Shown: positions 17,116 to 26,835, counted from the first letter of the stretch. The stretch is DNA of 64,000 nucleotides from Shewanella donghaensis (GCF_007567505.1 NZ_CP041783.1:3038001-3102000), one strand, 5' to 3'. The notes: a model not told the origin generated them from the sequence alone. A program made the numbers and translations.

Positions 17116-17883
17116 ATGTTCAATCCCGCTTATACTTTGATAATATTTACCCTCTTTTTCAATATATTTACCTCCGTTCAAGCCGTTGAGAAACAATCAA
17201 ACCATTATGGTGTGCATGGCATGACACTATTTGGTGGTGAAGACGGTTTATTTGCCTCACATTTACCGATGTACCATCAACCCCACAATGTACAAATGGT
17301 CATGCAGTTTCACTTTGCCAATGAGAAAGTTGAAAACTCAGTTAGACAACAACTTCAACAACAATCATCGAGCCCACAACAACTCTGGACTATCGTCCCT
17401 AAGCCTTTTGATTTAATGACCTTAAACCCTAAACTGTCAGATGAATTACCGCAATTACACATTGAGGTCGTTAAAGGGCATTTTGAACGAGGTGGTAACC
17501 GTCAGTTCACCGCCCAAAAAATTATCATTGATAAAGTACTATTATTCTCTACCTTAAACATGGAAAAAGAACTGCCAAAAGCAGCCTCGGCGCAATATCA
17601 GAAAATTGCAGTATCACCCAACAGTCCCAATCAATTTTTGATTAAACGACTAGGTAATAGACCGGAAGCAGATCATTTATTAAGAGTGCTTAACTACGAT
17701 TTATCTAAAATGCCACAGTTATCAGTGCCAATTGAATCAGAACTAACTGGATCAGAACTAACCGAATCAATTCACCCTTCAACGACAGCAATAACTGAAG
17801 CATTAAGAAAGCAAAACCATAATCATGACTTATCCGCAGCAAGTGTCATTGAAATTTATCTAGAAACCAGAGAATTACAATAA
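17116..17883 (+). CDS. Secreted protein of unknown function
   Basis: A 255-residue protein with a signal peptide (LIIFTLFFNIFTSVQA) and a conserved-looking block just after it, YGVHGMTLFGGEDGLFASHL followed by PMYHQPHNVQ, rich in His and possibly metal-binding. The rest is predicted mixed alpha/beta with no catalytic motif I recognise. AGGAG precedes the ATG. Its stop codon overlaps the start of the amidotransferase gene (TAATG), so the two products are probably made in fixed proportion. Confidence 0.78.
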   Translation: MFNPAYTLIIFTLFFNIFTSVQAVEKQSNHYGVHGMTLFGGEDGLFASHLPMYHQPHNVQMVMQFHFANEKVENSVRQQLQQQSSSPQQLWTIVPKPFDLMTLNPKLSDELPQLHIEVVKGHFERGGNRQFTAQKIIIDKVLLFSTLNMEKELPKAASAQYQKIAVSPNSPNQFLIKRLGNRPEADHLLRVLNYDLSKMPQLSVPIESELTGSELTESIHPSTTAITEALRKQNHNHDLSAASVIEIYLETRELQ

Positions 17884-18596
17884 TGGCTACATTATCACTG
17901 GCAGTGATCCAGCATCACCCTGCCGAAGGTCCTGGACGAATACAAGACTGGTGTAAAAACCATGGCCACACGTTAACTTGTTTCATGGCGCCTGCCGATG
18001 TTCTACCTAAACTCACTGACTTTGATGGTCTAATTATTCTTGGTGGTCCAACCGATGTCGTAGAAAATCCCCCTTGGATGCAAGCTGAACTCAATTTAAT
18101 AACCGATGCTATCAATATAAATATGCCTATATTGGCCATTTGCTTAGGCGCACAATTATTAGCAACCGCATTGGGTGCAAGGGTTTACCCATTAGAGAAA
18201 CCCGAGTTAGGTTGGCTTGAGATTGAACTGACGAAAGAGGCTGTAACGGCCAATAAATTAGTGGTACCACAATGGCACTTCTATGGATTTGATTTTAGTC
18301 AGCCAGAACAAGAAAAACGGATGATAGACCCCGTCAGCATTGAGGCGAGGTCAGCGCTATGTGAACAACAAATATTTCGTCATCAACGCCAACTGGGGCT
18401 CCAGTTTCACCCTGAATGGGACGACACGCAAATATTACAATTAATTGAATCCTTTAATGATGAATGTCCATTCACCACTGAGATTGTTCAAGCGAAACCC
18501 TGTGGAGAAATGTCTAAATTGCAATTACAGCAACAGCTATTAGCAATGTGGTTTATGCCATTATTAGACTCAATTTTTAAGCCTAATTACAGCTAA
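17883..18596 (+). CDS. Class I glutamine amidotransferase-like protein
   Basis: A 237-residue stand-alone GATase1 domain. The nucleophile elbow AICLGAQLLA holds the catalytic Cys near residue 88, and QFHPEWD near residue 176 supplies the His/Glu of the triad; LIILGGPTDV forms the oxyanion region. Such free-standing proteins (the YfeJ/GuaA-like group) hydrolyse glutamine or gamma-glutamyl compounds, or have unknown partners. No synthase partner is nearby; the coupled upstream gene encodes an exported protein, so the pairing is odd. Confidence 0.85.
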   Translation: MATLSLAVIQHHPAEGPGRIQDWCKNHGHTLTCFMAPADVLPKLTDFDGLIILGGPTDVVENPPWMQAELNLITDAININMPILAICLGAQLLATALGARVYPLEKPELGWLEIELTKEAVTANKLVVPQWHFYGFDFSQPEQEKRMIDPVSIEARSALCEQQIFRHQRQLGLQFHPEWDDTQILQLIESFNDECPFTTEIVQAKPCGEMSKLQLQQQLLAMWFMPLLDSIFKPNYS

Positions 18597-18598
18597 GA

Positions 18599-20281
18599 TT
18601 AGAAACTAGATTCAATACTCACTTTGGTCTCACTGGGAATTTTTTTCTTCTCCTGTTTTTGTTTATACATACGTCTATCCGCTAGAGATAAGCACTCTGA
18701 TTGATTTGCAGTTTCAAAACTTGTAGCGATGCCAAAGCTTAGGCCAATATCTTTCCATCTAGTTCGCTGCAATTCCTGCTCTGTTTTGATTAGTACGGCT
18801 GACAATTGTGCAAGTACTGAAGCGGTGTGTTCAAGGTCTGTAATTTCAGCCACCAAAATAAACTCATCACCTCCAGATCTGAAAATAGTTCCTAAGCCTT
18901 GTAGCTTTTGTTGAATATGATCGACTGTGGCAATTAATAGTTTATCGCCCTCATCATGTCCCAATGTATCGTTGATGTCTTTAAAGCCATCAAGATCGAT
19001 AAATGTTAGACAGTAGTCTCCCGTTAGCTTGGCGAGTTTTTCATTTTGAGCAAAGCGATTGCCTATTTTTGTTAATGGGTCTATCCGAGAAATAGTATAA
19101 CTACGATGATAATCCTTCTGTTTTATTTGCAGCCACTCAGTCAAAGAAAGCAAAATGCATATACAATCAATGGTTAATGCAATTTGCACAATCAATTCAG
19201 TAGATATATTCCAATCAAGTTTTAGGGCATGAGATAAAACATAAACAAATAGAGACAGCCCATATAATAGATTGCCCATTAAATAATATTTGGCTTTAAA
19301 ATTCCGTGTGGTGAGCATAAATATACCCGTCCCGATACTGATTGGGATCCATACAGCGGCAATAACATGGGATATTAAGAAACTGGTATTAAAAGATAAA
19401 AAGGGCATTAACAAGCCCAAAATGACGCTAACTATTGATAGTAAATTAAATAGCTTTGCGAATTTACTATGCTCATGGGAGCAATTAAACAGTAGCTTAG
19501 TAAACTGACTTGCTGAGGCTATCGCAAATGGAAATATCATGATGCCAAGATAAACGGGGTTAAAAGCGCTGATACTAAACAGCTGCCCAAAACTTCCCGA
19601 GGCAACAAGCCAACCTAAACCATGAAAACCGACATATCCTGCACAGGCTAAAGTCACTAAATAACGCGTTCTCAAATAGATAAAACAGGCAATTAAGGCG
19701 AGCGTAATCATCACCGAAAAAGCCATAGTATTGATACTATTAGCAATAAACTGTTTATTATAAAAAGCTGTTTTACTATAAATATTAACGTCTACTGGAG
19801 TGGCAAATTTCTTGGCTTGTATAAAAATCCACAGCACACCACGCTCATGATGATTCAACACCAGCGAGAAGGTTTGTGAATGAGCTAATTTAGGATTTGT
19901 ACCAGTTAATTGCCCAAAGCTCTCTAAATCAACAACTTCACCTTGCTCTGACTGCCAATATGCAGTCCCTATGTCTAAGTAATTTGTATATAAATTCACA
20001 AACCGAGTGTGCTGAATATCACGGCTATTGGCTAGTGGTATCCTTGCCACAAAAGCCCCGTTTCCTCCCAAGGTTGAAGTCACTTGTTTGGCATCGGCAT
20101 ATAAGAGCACGAGATCGGTAAAACGAGGATCGGAAATCAGGGGCGAAGTTTTATACCAGAGATTTTCCTCAACAATTTCAATTTTATCGCGTTCATCTAA
20201 CGTAACATAAGGGCTAGCACTTACCGTACCAACGGCAAGTGAGAAAAGAAAATAAACAAAAAGTGCGGTAATTCTTGCCAT
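18599..20281 (-). CDS. 7TMR-DISM membrane diguanylate cyclase
   Basis: About 560 residues when started at the ATG at 20281, which opens a good signal peptide (MARITALFVYFLFSLAVGT); a longer frame to 20332 lacks a ribosome-binding site. An extracytoplasmic DISMED2-type sensor domain (residues 20-165) is followed by seven membrane segments (about 180-385) and a GGDEF domain from about 415, with an intact FRSGGDEFIL active site. The family makes cyclic di-GMP from GTP in response to an external ligand, probably a carbohydrate. No neighbour suggests the ligand. A c-di-GMP phosphodiesterase is encoded separately at 34684. Confidence 0.88.
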   Translation of the reverse strand: MARITALFVYFLFSLAVGTVSASPYVTLDERDKIEIVEENLWYKTSPLISDPRFTDLVLLYADAKQVTSTLGGNGAFVARIPLANSRDIQHTRFVNLYTNYLDIGTAYWQSEQGEVVDLESFGQLTGTNPKLAHSQTFSLVLNHHERGVLWIFIQAKKFATPVDVNIYSKTAFYNKQFIANSINTMAFSVMITLALIACFIYLRTRYLVTLACAGYVGFHGLGWLVASGSFGQLFSISAFNPVYLGIMIFPFAIASASQFTKLLFNCSHEHSKFAKLFNLLSIVSVILGLLMPFLSFNTSFLISHVIAAVWIPISIGTGIFMLTTRNFKAKYYLMGNLLYGLSLFVYVLSHALKLDWNISTELIVQIALTIDCICILLSLTEWLQIKQKDYHRSYTISRIDPLTKIGNRFAQNEKLAKLTGDYCLTFIDLDGFKDINDTLGHDEGDKLLIATVDHIQQKLQGLGTIFRSGGDEFILVAEITDLEHTASVLAQLSAVLIKTEQELQRTRWKDIGLSFGIATSFETANQSECLSLADRRMYKQKQEKKKIPSETKVSIESSF

Positions 20282-20698
20282 ATTATTGATAAAATTTAGT
20301 CCTTTAAATTTGTATTTTATTCCGCATAACATACGTGTTATTAAATTTAATTGTAGCTGCTAATTATATTTTGTAGCGGAAATTTTTTACTTTGTTAAGG
20401 CCTAATAAAGGCTTTATTCCTAATCAGTTAACTCTACGCTCTATACAACCATGAAACGTTAGCCAGCTCAAAAATTAACAGTTAAATAAAACGCTCACAA
20501 ACCAGACTTTTACAACAAGCTCATCCCCAACAAAATTTGCGGTAGATCTTCACTTTCTATTATCTATTACGCTAAGCTAACTACCAACAAAATACTGAAT
20601 TCTAATGGAATAATATAAAAAGCTATTTTAGTTGAGTACGGCCCAGTTGCCAGTTGATTGATCTTCATAACAATAATAAAAGTAAGGACACGTAAAGC
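20282..20698. other. Intergenic region, divergent promoters
   Basis: 417 bp, AT-rich, no supported gene. The only clear symmetry is AATAAAG-G-CTTTATT at 20404-20418, a near-perfect palindrome that may be an operator. Promoters for the diguanylate cyclase and the small membrane protein must lie here. Confidence 0.5.
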
Positions 20699-21160
20699 AT
20701 GTACCAAAATAAACAAGCACTCGCATTGGGCTCAGTAGCCTTACTGACCTTCACGGGCATCATATTGTTAATACTGGCCTTATGGGCTTGGCCAAAATAC
20801 AACGTCTACAAAATGGAACTCAATGGACAGGCAGCGTTAAAAGAAGCCCAATGGTCAAAACAGATCCTTATTGAAGAAGCCAAAGCCAGAGAACAAGCCG
20901 CTTTAATGCAAGCTAAAGCGAGGGTCACACTTGCCGAGGCAGAAGGTAAGGCACTAATTGTGCGGGCAAAATCTGAGGGCGCTGCTGATATCGAACTTGC
21001 CAAGGCTGCAGCAGAAGCCAACAAGATCATTGGTGAATCATTAAAAGGTAATGAAGCTTACTTACGTTATATCTGGATAAAAGGCTTACAAGACGGTAAT
21101 GGCGAACGAATTTATATTCCTACCGAAGCGGGTATGCCAATTTTAGAAGCAGGGAAATAA
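20699..21160 (+). CDS. Small membrane protein with SPFH-like coiled-coil tail
   Basis: A 153-residue protein: one N-terminal membrane helix (residues 10-31), a helical Ala/Glu/Lys-rich coiled coil (residues 40-115, with repeats such as EEAKAREQAALMQAKARV) and a short C-terminal block ERIYIPTEAGMPILEAGK. Composition and the IYIPTEAG ending resemble the C-terminal part of prohibitin/HflK-type membrane-protease proteins, without the SPFH domain. It faces the flotillin yqiK across a terminator and might belong to the same assemblies. Confidence 0.75.
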   Translation: MYQNKQALALGSVALLTFTGIILLILALWAWPKYNVYKMELNGQAALKEAQWSKQILIEEAKAREQAALMQAKARVTLAEAEGKALIVRAKSEGAADIELAKAAAEANKIIGESLKGNEAYLRYIWIKGLQDGNGERIYIPTEAGMPILEAGK

Positions 21161-21205
21161 ATAGTTTTCCGTAATTTTCAACGTTCAATATACTCAAGAG
21201 AAAAC

Positions 21206-21234
21206 AAAAAAGAGGATTATTAATCCTCTTTTTT
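21206..21234. terminator. Bidirectional terminator
   Basis: AAAAAAGAGGATTA and TAATCCTCTTTTTT form a 14-bp stem with a one-base loop separation and T runs on both strands, between the small membrane protein (+) and yqiK (-). Confidence 0.92.
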
Positions 21235-21270
21235 AGGTTTAGATGCTAGCCCAAGTCTGAGCTAGTACAG

Positions 21271-23049
21271 TTAATTAGCTTTTGGTGCTAAAGCCTCTTC
21301 AACCTTGCTACCATTTGGCATGACTGGCGGCATATTACTTTGCTTAATTGCGCTGCGAGTTGCATCAGTTAAGAAGTTATTACCACTCACTAAATCGTTT
21401 AACGTGCCAGATTTTGAATCGACTAAACCAAGCTCTTGCAGCATAGAATCAACCAGTGGCGCATTGGCACGATAATTAAGCGCCGCTGAGGTAATTTGCT
21501 CCGCCATACCTGACGTTCCTGTTGCTACGCTAGCATCGTTACCAGATCCAGCACCATGGTAGCCTTGAAGAATCTTAATACCATCTATATTTTCTAAAGG
21601 TTTAACGGCATTAGCCACGATTTCAGGCAGTACTTTTAATATCGCTATGGCTTTTTGTAGCTCTATTTGCTCATCTTTCAAAGTGTTTTCAGCTTCATAC
21701 AACGCTTGTTTACCGGCAGCTTCAACCGCAAACACTTTTTCATCTGCTTCTGCTCGCAGTTTCTTCGAATCTGAATCTGCTCTTGCTTCAGTTAATATCG
21801 CAATGGCTCTATCTTCAGCAGCTTGTTTCTCAGCAGCTGCATGTACAGTCACCCCAACAGCTTCTCGCTCAGCTTCTTTCTTAGCGTCAATCACTTCAAT
21901 TTCTTTACGACGGTTTGCTTCAGCAACTTGTCTTGCAGTAATAACCGCTTCTTCTTTTTCAACTTTGTCTTTTTCTGCACCTGCTGCTTTGGCTCTTGCT
22001 GCCGACTCTTCTTCTGACTTCACTGCGACTGCAATTTGTTTTTCTTGTTCAGACACTTCAATATCGCGTTGTTGTTGAATTTGTGCCTGAGCAAGCGTCT
22101 TTTTCTTATCAATCTGACGGGTTTCAATATCTTTTGATTTCTCAATTTCTGCGGTTTCAATGGCGTGCTCTTTCGCTATTTCAGCTTCTCGTTCTTCACG
22201 CTCATTACTCTCACGAGTTTTAGCAATTTCGGCTTTTTGATCCGCACGTTTAAAGGCAATTATTTGCTCCTGGTTTAGACGAGCTTCCTCTTCTTCTTGC
22301 TTAATTTCTAGAGATTGACGCTCAGCTTCTAAGTTTCTACGCTCAATTTTTACGCGATTCTCTTGTTCAATATCATTGGTTTCTTTACGTTTTTCTTCAA
22401 TGATTTTAGCCAGTCTTGCACGACCCTCAGCATCAAAGGCATTATTTTCATTAAAGAACTGTAGGTCAGTTTGATCAAAACCAGTTAACGATACTGATTC
22501 GAGTTCTAGACCATTTTTCTCTAGATCATTGGCAACACTTTGTTGTACTTTTTGTACAAAATCAGTTCGTTGTTCATGCATTTCGGTCATGGTCATTTCA
22601 GCAGCAACTGCGCGTAATACATCAACGAATTTGGACTCCATTAGCTTCTTAAGCTCTTCCACACGCATGGTTCTTGTACCCAGCGTTTGCGCAGCCATGG
22701 AAATACCTTCCTTGCTCGGAGCTACTCGCAAATAAAAGTCTGCTTTTACATCCACACGCATTCTGTCTTTGGTGATCAACGCATCTTTCTGGGTTTTTTC
22801 GACTTCAATACGTAAGGTATTCATATTGACTGGAATGGTTTCATGCAACACAGGTAGGCAAATAGTACCGCCGTCTTTTACGACCTTTTCTCCACCAAAA
22901 CCGGTACGTACAAAGGCAATCTCTTTAGAAGCGCGAATGTATAGTTTGGCAAACATTAATCCGATGGTAAAAAAAGCAAGTATGACCACACCCGCTACGA
23001 TTAAGATAAACATGGTATTGGTGTTTGAAGATATATCTAGTACGTCCAT
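21271..23049 (-). CDS. yqiK: Flotillin-family protein YqiK
   Basis: A 592-residue protein: one membrane helix (residues 12-34), an SPFH/Band-7 domain (about 38-190, with EIAFVRTGFGGEKVVKDGG), then a long Glu/Lys/Ala-rich coiled coil (about 200-470) and a C-terminal tail. This is the domain order and size of bacterial flotillins, which form membrane scaffolds. It is encoded directly after the YqiJ-like gene, a pairing known from Escherichia coli. Confidence 0.9.
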   Translation of the reverse strand: MDVLDISSNTNTMFILIVAGVVILAFFTIGLMFAKLYIRASKEIAFVRTGFGGEKVVKDGGTICLPVLHETIPVNMNTLRIEVEKTQKDALITKDRMRVDVKADFYLRVAPSKEGISMAAQTLGTRTMRVEELKKLMESKFVDVLRAVAAEMTMTEMHEQRTDFVQKVQQSVANDLEKNGLELESVSLTGFDQTDLQFFNENNAFDAEGRARLAKIIEEKRKETNDIEQENRVKIERRNLEAERQSLEIKQEEEEARLNQEQIIAFKRADQKAEIAKTRESNEREEREAEIAKEHAIETAEIEKSKDIETRQIDKKKTLAQAQIQQQRDIEVSEQEKQIAVAVKSEEESAARAKAAGAEKDKVEKEEAVITARQVAEANRRKEIEVIDAKKEAEREAVGVTVHAAAEKQAAEDRAIAILTEARADSDSKKLRAEADEKVFAVEAAGKQALYEAENTLKDEQIELQKAIAILKVLPEIVANAVKPLENIDGIKILQGYHGAGSGNDASVATGTSGMAEQITSAALNYRANAPLVDSMLQELGLVDSKSGTLNDLVSGNNFLTDATRSAIKQSNMPPVMPNGSKVEEALAPKAN

Positions 23050-23136
23050 TTCTATTCCTTTTTAACGACAATTTATGGTTCTATCCATGATTTAATTTTT
23101 GAAGCTTATTGATATTTCAGTGTTGAAACTTATTGT

Positions 23137-23781
23137 TTAAAACGGCTCAAGTTTGGCGACTAACCAAATACTGCCAGACTTACGTAGCAATACGACCTGT
23201 TCATTTTGACTAAAGCTTTCTTCTGCGAATTCTGGCGCCACCATCACATAATGCTTTTGCGAGTGCTGATCCACCAGTACCGCTTCTGCAGGACTATTTA
23301 ATTTGGCAGTACCAACGGTAATTTTGGCTGATAGACCACTAAAACTGTCATTAGATACCGCTAAAGACTCATTTTTAGGGAGGATTTTTGCTAAAGGATG
23401 ACCCACCAGTGACGTACATAAAAGGCTGAATATAAATACAATGGGCGCAGTAATAAATGGCGTAATTAAGCTGTTGGCGTAAACGTAACTTAAATAATTA
23501 ACGCTGTAGCCCAGCAAGGCAAAACAGGTCAAAAATAACACTAACCAAATTAACATTGGTAGCTTATTGAGACAAAGCCAACCTAACAGCGGGGTGAGCC
23601 CGGTGTTAGCAACGGTTAAGTCAGCATCAAGGTCAAAATCAACAGGGGATATATGATCTAACAGGCTGGAAATACTAAAACCAATAACTAAGCCAACTCC
23701 CTCTAAAATAGCGAGGGTCAGCACTAACGTTAATGCTATTGCATAAGGCGTATTAGCATTTATTAATAAAAATTCGAACAT
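23137..23781 (-). CDS. yqiJ: YqiJ-like membrane protein with OB-fold tail
   Basis: A 214-residue protein with about four membrane segments (residues 12-135) and a C-terminal soluble part (ISAKITVGTAKLNSPAEAVL ... NEQVVLLRKSG) like the NfeD/OB-fold domain that partners flotillins. It is encoded 87 bp before yqiK on the same strand; the two probably form one operon. Function in membrane organisation is known only in outline. Confidence 0.82.
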   Translation of the reverse strand: MFEFLLINANTPYAIALTLVLTLAILEGVGLVIGFSISSLLDHISPVDFDLDADLTVANTGLTPLLGWLCLNKLPMLIWLVLFLTCFALLGYSVNYLSYVYANSLITPFITAPIVFIFSLLCTSLVGHPLAKILPKNESLAVSNDSFSGLSAKITVGTAKLNSPAEAVLVDQHSQKHYVMVAPEFAEESFSQNEQVVLLRKSGSIWLVAKLEPF

Positions 23782-24012
23782 AACTGTATTCCTTTACAGC
23801 AAACACTGACTGTCATTCACGATAATCAGTGGTAGGGAATTATGGCTTAGGACGCTTAATCATAAAGCATCAAGAATAGCGTTTTAACTCAAGGCTACCC
23901 TGTAAAAAACGATGGAGAACAACAATATCAGAACAGCGTCATTTGTGAAGCAGTAACTCAAACGAATTGATGAAATGCTGGATATTTTACTTGCCACCGT
24001 GTATCTATGAGC

Positions 24013-24038
24013 CCGATTATTACTATATTGATAATCGG
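24013..24038 (-). terminator. Hairpin downstream of the XRE regulator
   Basis: CCGATTAT and ATAATCGG, a perfect 8-bp inverted repeat with a 10-nt loop, 27 bp beyond the XRE gene stop codon. It lacks a T run, so terminator function is uncertain. Confidence 0.35.
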
Positions 24039-24064
24039 ACGATCAGCCAGTTTAGAGCGAGTAA

Positions 24065-25594
24065 TTAACTATCACATTGTGCTTTTCCTGCGGCATAACA
24101 GCTTGGTTGGCGTGGGCACACGGCGCCGCGGGAACAAATCACTCGAGCATCATTTTCAATTCCGCGTTCTATCCAATTGATATTAAGGATTTTAGCCACA
24201 CTGGTTAAGTCAGCTTTGATGTGCTTTGGAATCGTCACTAATCCACCATTATCAACACAAGCTTTTTTCAAATCTTCGGTAATAGATTGGGCATCTTTAC
24301 CTTGGGCTTCAATGGCTGGATTAAGATCAATACCGGCACATAACACATGGGGGTTACCCGCTGAGTCATCCACTTTTATCGATTCACAACAATAAATTCG
24401 AGGTTCATTACCCACATTCAATATTGAAATTTGTGCTGAAGTGCCCGCCGTTGCCGGTTCATTAATTTTTCTGAACACTGCCCAGTGATGACAAGGATCT
24501 TCAACGATACGCATATTGCCCCAAGGCAGTGGAATACCATTACCGCGATAAACCGCTTTTAGCTTTCCTGGCGCATAGGCATCGAAGTAATGCCAATGTG
24601 GATAAGGTGAGACGACAGTCATGCGGCGCATTGCCACTGATGCAGACACCTGCAGTTGTTTATGTACCGAAATTTCATAACCATGGCGGTCAAGCAATTG
24701 CCTGAATGGCACTTTAGGACATAACAAGGCTCCAGCAAAAAAACTCGATTCAAAATCGCGCCATGCATGCAAAATATCTTGTGCATTAAGGGTATTAGAT
24801 TGCATCGATGCATCATCGTCTGATTCCACTCGACGACCTGAGGTCATCACGCTTTTGAGGCCATCTTTGTTGTGTAATACACAATGGCCAATGTGTACAG
24901 CCAAGTCATATTTTAATCTTGGCGCATTGCCTTTAAGGGCTTTATTGATATAAATCGTTGCTGGCGGCTCAAAAAATGACGTGGTTAATCGCGCTGAACT
25001 GGCACCAGTTTCATCGATAACTTCAGTGGGGATCTCATCTATCCATTTAATTTTTAGCCCCATGCTTTTGGCAATATTAAGCATTTCATCAGCCGATAGA
25101 GGCAGTTGTTTTTTACCGATATCTTCAGCTGCGCGCTCTAAGTCGGGGAAGTGATTTTGATGATGTTCTTGGTGAGCACGAATAAGTAACTGGGCAAACT
25201 GCCTGCCTGATGTGCCGGTTTGTGACAACATTTCGGGGATAGCAATTTGTAAAATATCATTTGAAAACAAGAAGCTTGGTTCGAGTGGCATGCCGCTAAC
25301 ACCGCCACGACGCCCTTTTTCTGGGGTAATAGATTGCTCTTCAGGTGTGTCATCTAAAAACCAATCTACTTGTTTTTGAAATACAGTGGCAATCACGGCC
25401 AGCATCCCAGCACTGGGGACACGTTTACCGCGCTCAATCATCGACAAGTATGACACAGAAGGGGCCGAACTCGAATCCACTCGAATACATCGAGCAGATA
25501 AATCTTCCATGGTCAGATGATTGCGTTTACGTAAATTACGAATCTTAGTACCGAGGAAATGCGACTTTCTCATTAAGCTTTGATCATTTCTCAT
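24065..25594 (-). CDS. XRE-family regulator with large C-terminal metabolic-sensor region (DUF3612/ScfR-like)
   Basis: A 509-residue protein. Residues 12-70 are a Cro/CI-type HTH (LGTKIRNLRKRNHLTMEDLS ... YLSMIERGKRVPS). The middle part contains an IrrE-like block ending in YDLAVHIGHCVLHN, and the C-terminus ends in a Cys cluster (CSRGAVCPRQPSCYAAGKAQ). This layout matches regulators of short-chain acyl-CoA or glyoxylate metabolism (RamB/ScfR type), often next to aceBA or prp genes, which are absent here. It is divergent from the small 25790 gene; three 14-bp direct repeats lie immediately upstream of its start and are probably its operator. Confidence 0.85.
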   Translation of the reverse strand: MRNDQSLMRKSHFLGTKIRNLRKRNHLTMEDLSARCIRVDSSSAPSVSYLSMIERGKRVPSAGMLAVIATVFQKQVDWFLDDTPEEQSITPEKGRRGGVSGMPLEPSFLFSNDILQIAIPEMLSQTGTSGRQFAQLLIRAHQEHHQNHFPDLERAAEDIGKKQLPLSADEMLNIAKSMGLKIKWIDEIPTEVIDETGASSARLTTSFFEPPATIYINKALKGNAPRLKYDLAVHIGHCVLHNKDGLKSVMTSGRRVESDDDASMQSNTLNAQDILHAWRDFESSFFAGALLCPKVPFRQLLDRHGYEISVHKQLQVSASVAMRRMTVVSPYPHWHYFDAYAPGKLKAVYRGNGIPLPWGNMRIVEDPCHHWAVFRKINEPATAGTSAQISILNVGNEPRIYCCESIKVDDSAGNPHVLCAGIDLNPAIEAQGKDAQSITEDLKKACVDNGGLVTIPKHIKADLTSVAKILNINWIERGIENDARVICSRGAVCPRQPSCYAAGKAQCDS

Positions 25595-25596
25595 TT

Positions 25597-25633
25597 TGTA
25601 AAATTCACACTGTAAAATTTCTATTGTGAAATT
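25597..25633. promoter_or_regulatory. Three 14-bp-spaced direct repeats, candidate operator of the XRE regulator
   Basis: TGTAAAATT occurs at 25597 and 25611, and TGTGAAATT at 25625, an exact 14-bp period, directly before the XRE start codon and within the divergent promoter region. Confidence 0.6.
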
Positions 25634-25789
25634 GTAGTGAAAAATGCACTAGACTACAAATCAAGCAATCAGGAAACAGTTTTTGCTTTTACAGAACGAT
25701 TTATGACAAATAACAGTTCGACCAGTACGCAGGCATTAACCGCAATCATTTAGCAACTAATGCCAACATCAAACGAAGAGGATAAGGTT

Positions 25790-26308
25790 ATGAATATGAC
25801 TACTATGAACAACAGCACAGCCGCTCACAACCTTAACAGCTTCATTGAAGAACAAATTGTGGCCACCAGCACCGATGCAGATAAAATCGCTAACGCGAAA
25901 GTATTTTTAGACAATAACTTTCCACTTGCTAGCGGTTCACATGCCGAAGTAAGTAGTTACGTGATTTACTACACTCATCTGCTTGCCTTTATGGAAGATG
26001 GTAGCCAATGTGGATTGCAAAATCCTTGTCAGTTTGTTGCGTTAACTGGTCATAAAAGCGACCCAACCTCTATCGTATTAAAGAATAACGATACTCATGT
26101 TGAAGTGAGCTTTGACCGAAATGGTGAACTGGGTGCTAACGACCCTGCGCATATTGAAGATATTCAAGTGGCACTGCCAATCAAGAATTTGCCAACACCT
26201 TATAAGCAATGGGTAAGCATGCTGCATTCACGTTGCTTACCAACAGAAGGTAACTGCAAAGTATTTACCGCCAAAGATGGCAGTGATTACGCTATGCATC
26301 AGCGTTAA
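25790..26308 (+). CDS. Conserved-looking protein of unknown function
   Basis: About 172 residues from the ATG at 25790, which has GAGGATAAGG just upstream; a frame from 25760 exists but includes that ribosome-binding site. Acidic, soluble, no signal peptide. A short Cys-containing stretch (GSQCGLQNPCQFVALTGHKS) and the C-terminal HSRCLPTEGNCKVF could form two disulfides or a metal site. I do not recognise the family. The divergent XRE regulator with its iterons in between makes it the prime target of that regulator, and a strong terminator follows, so it is a single-gene transcript. Confidence 0.75.
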   Translation: MNMTTMNNSTAAHNLNSFIEEQIVATSTDADKIANAKVFLDNNFPLASGSHAEVSSYVIYYTHLLAFMEDGSQCGLQNPCQFVALTGHKSDPTSIVLKNNDTHVEVSFDRNGELGANDPAHIEDIQVALPIKNLPTPYKQWVSMLHSRCLPTEGNCKVFTAKDGSDYAMHQR

Positions 26309-26365
26309 TGATTACTCTCTATATCGCTTAAGATGGTAAAAACAGCTCATTAAATAGTCCATTAA

Positions 26366-26399
26366 AAAGTCCAATCTGTATTAATACAGCTTGGACTTT
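26366..26399. terminator. Bidirectional terminator with a nested palindrome
   Basis: AAAGTCCAA pairs with TTGGACTTT, and inside lies the perfect palindrome CTGTATTAATACAG, giving one long hairpin between convergent genes. Confidence 0.85.
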
Positions 26400-26418
26400 A
26401 TTATTTCTGGCATTTGAG

Positions 26419-26835
26419 CTAAAACTCTTGGTTCATCTTTTCCAAACAGCTTTGTAAAATCTGCTGATGTTCAGGATCAATGTTACGACTCAAGTCAGTC
26501 ACTAAATCTAAATGTAATTGATTATGCTGACGATGAATTTTCTGCCCAGCTTCTGTTAACACCACCACTATCGAACGTCTATCATCAGGGTGCGCACAGC
26601 GCTCAATGAGCTGAGCCTGGACTAATTTATCCACCTGAACGGTTAACGTCCCGGTAGTAATAGCCAATTTCTGTGCTAATTCTTTCATCCGCAACGGGCC
26701 ATGATTACCCAATACTTCAATAGTATGTGTTTGCGCCAAAGAATAACCAGTCTCTTTTACGACAGATTGCTCCCAAGAAGCCATCTTGTCGTAAAACTCG
26801 GTTAATAATTGATTCAGATTTTCTAAGTTTTTCAT
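26419..26835 (-). CDS. MarR-family regulator
   Basis: A 138-residue winged-helix protein: GPLRMKELAQKLAITTGTLT forms helices 3-4 and VDKLVQAQLIERCAHPDDRR the recognition wing, both typical of MarR. Its start overlaps the stop of the CDF exporter gene upstream on the same strand, so they form one operon. Two dyads in the operon promoter (27909-27960) are the probable operators. By analogy with AdcR/ZitR it may sense zinc or another divalent metal; the His/Cys content (EVLGNHGPL, ERCAHPDD) does not settle this. Confidence 0.88.
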   Translation of the reverse strand: MKNLENLNQLLTEFYDKMASWEQSVVKETGYSLAQTHTIEVLGNHGPLRMKELAQKLAITTGTLTVQVDKLVQAQLIERCAHPDDRRSIVVVLTEAGQKIHRQHNQLHLDLVTDLSRNIDPEHQQILQSCLEKMNQEF

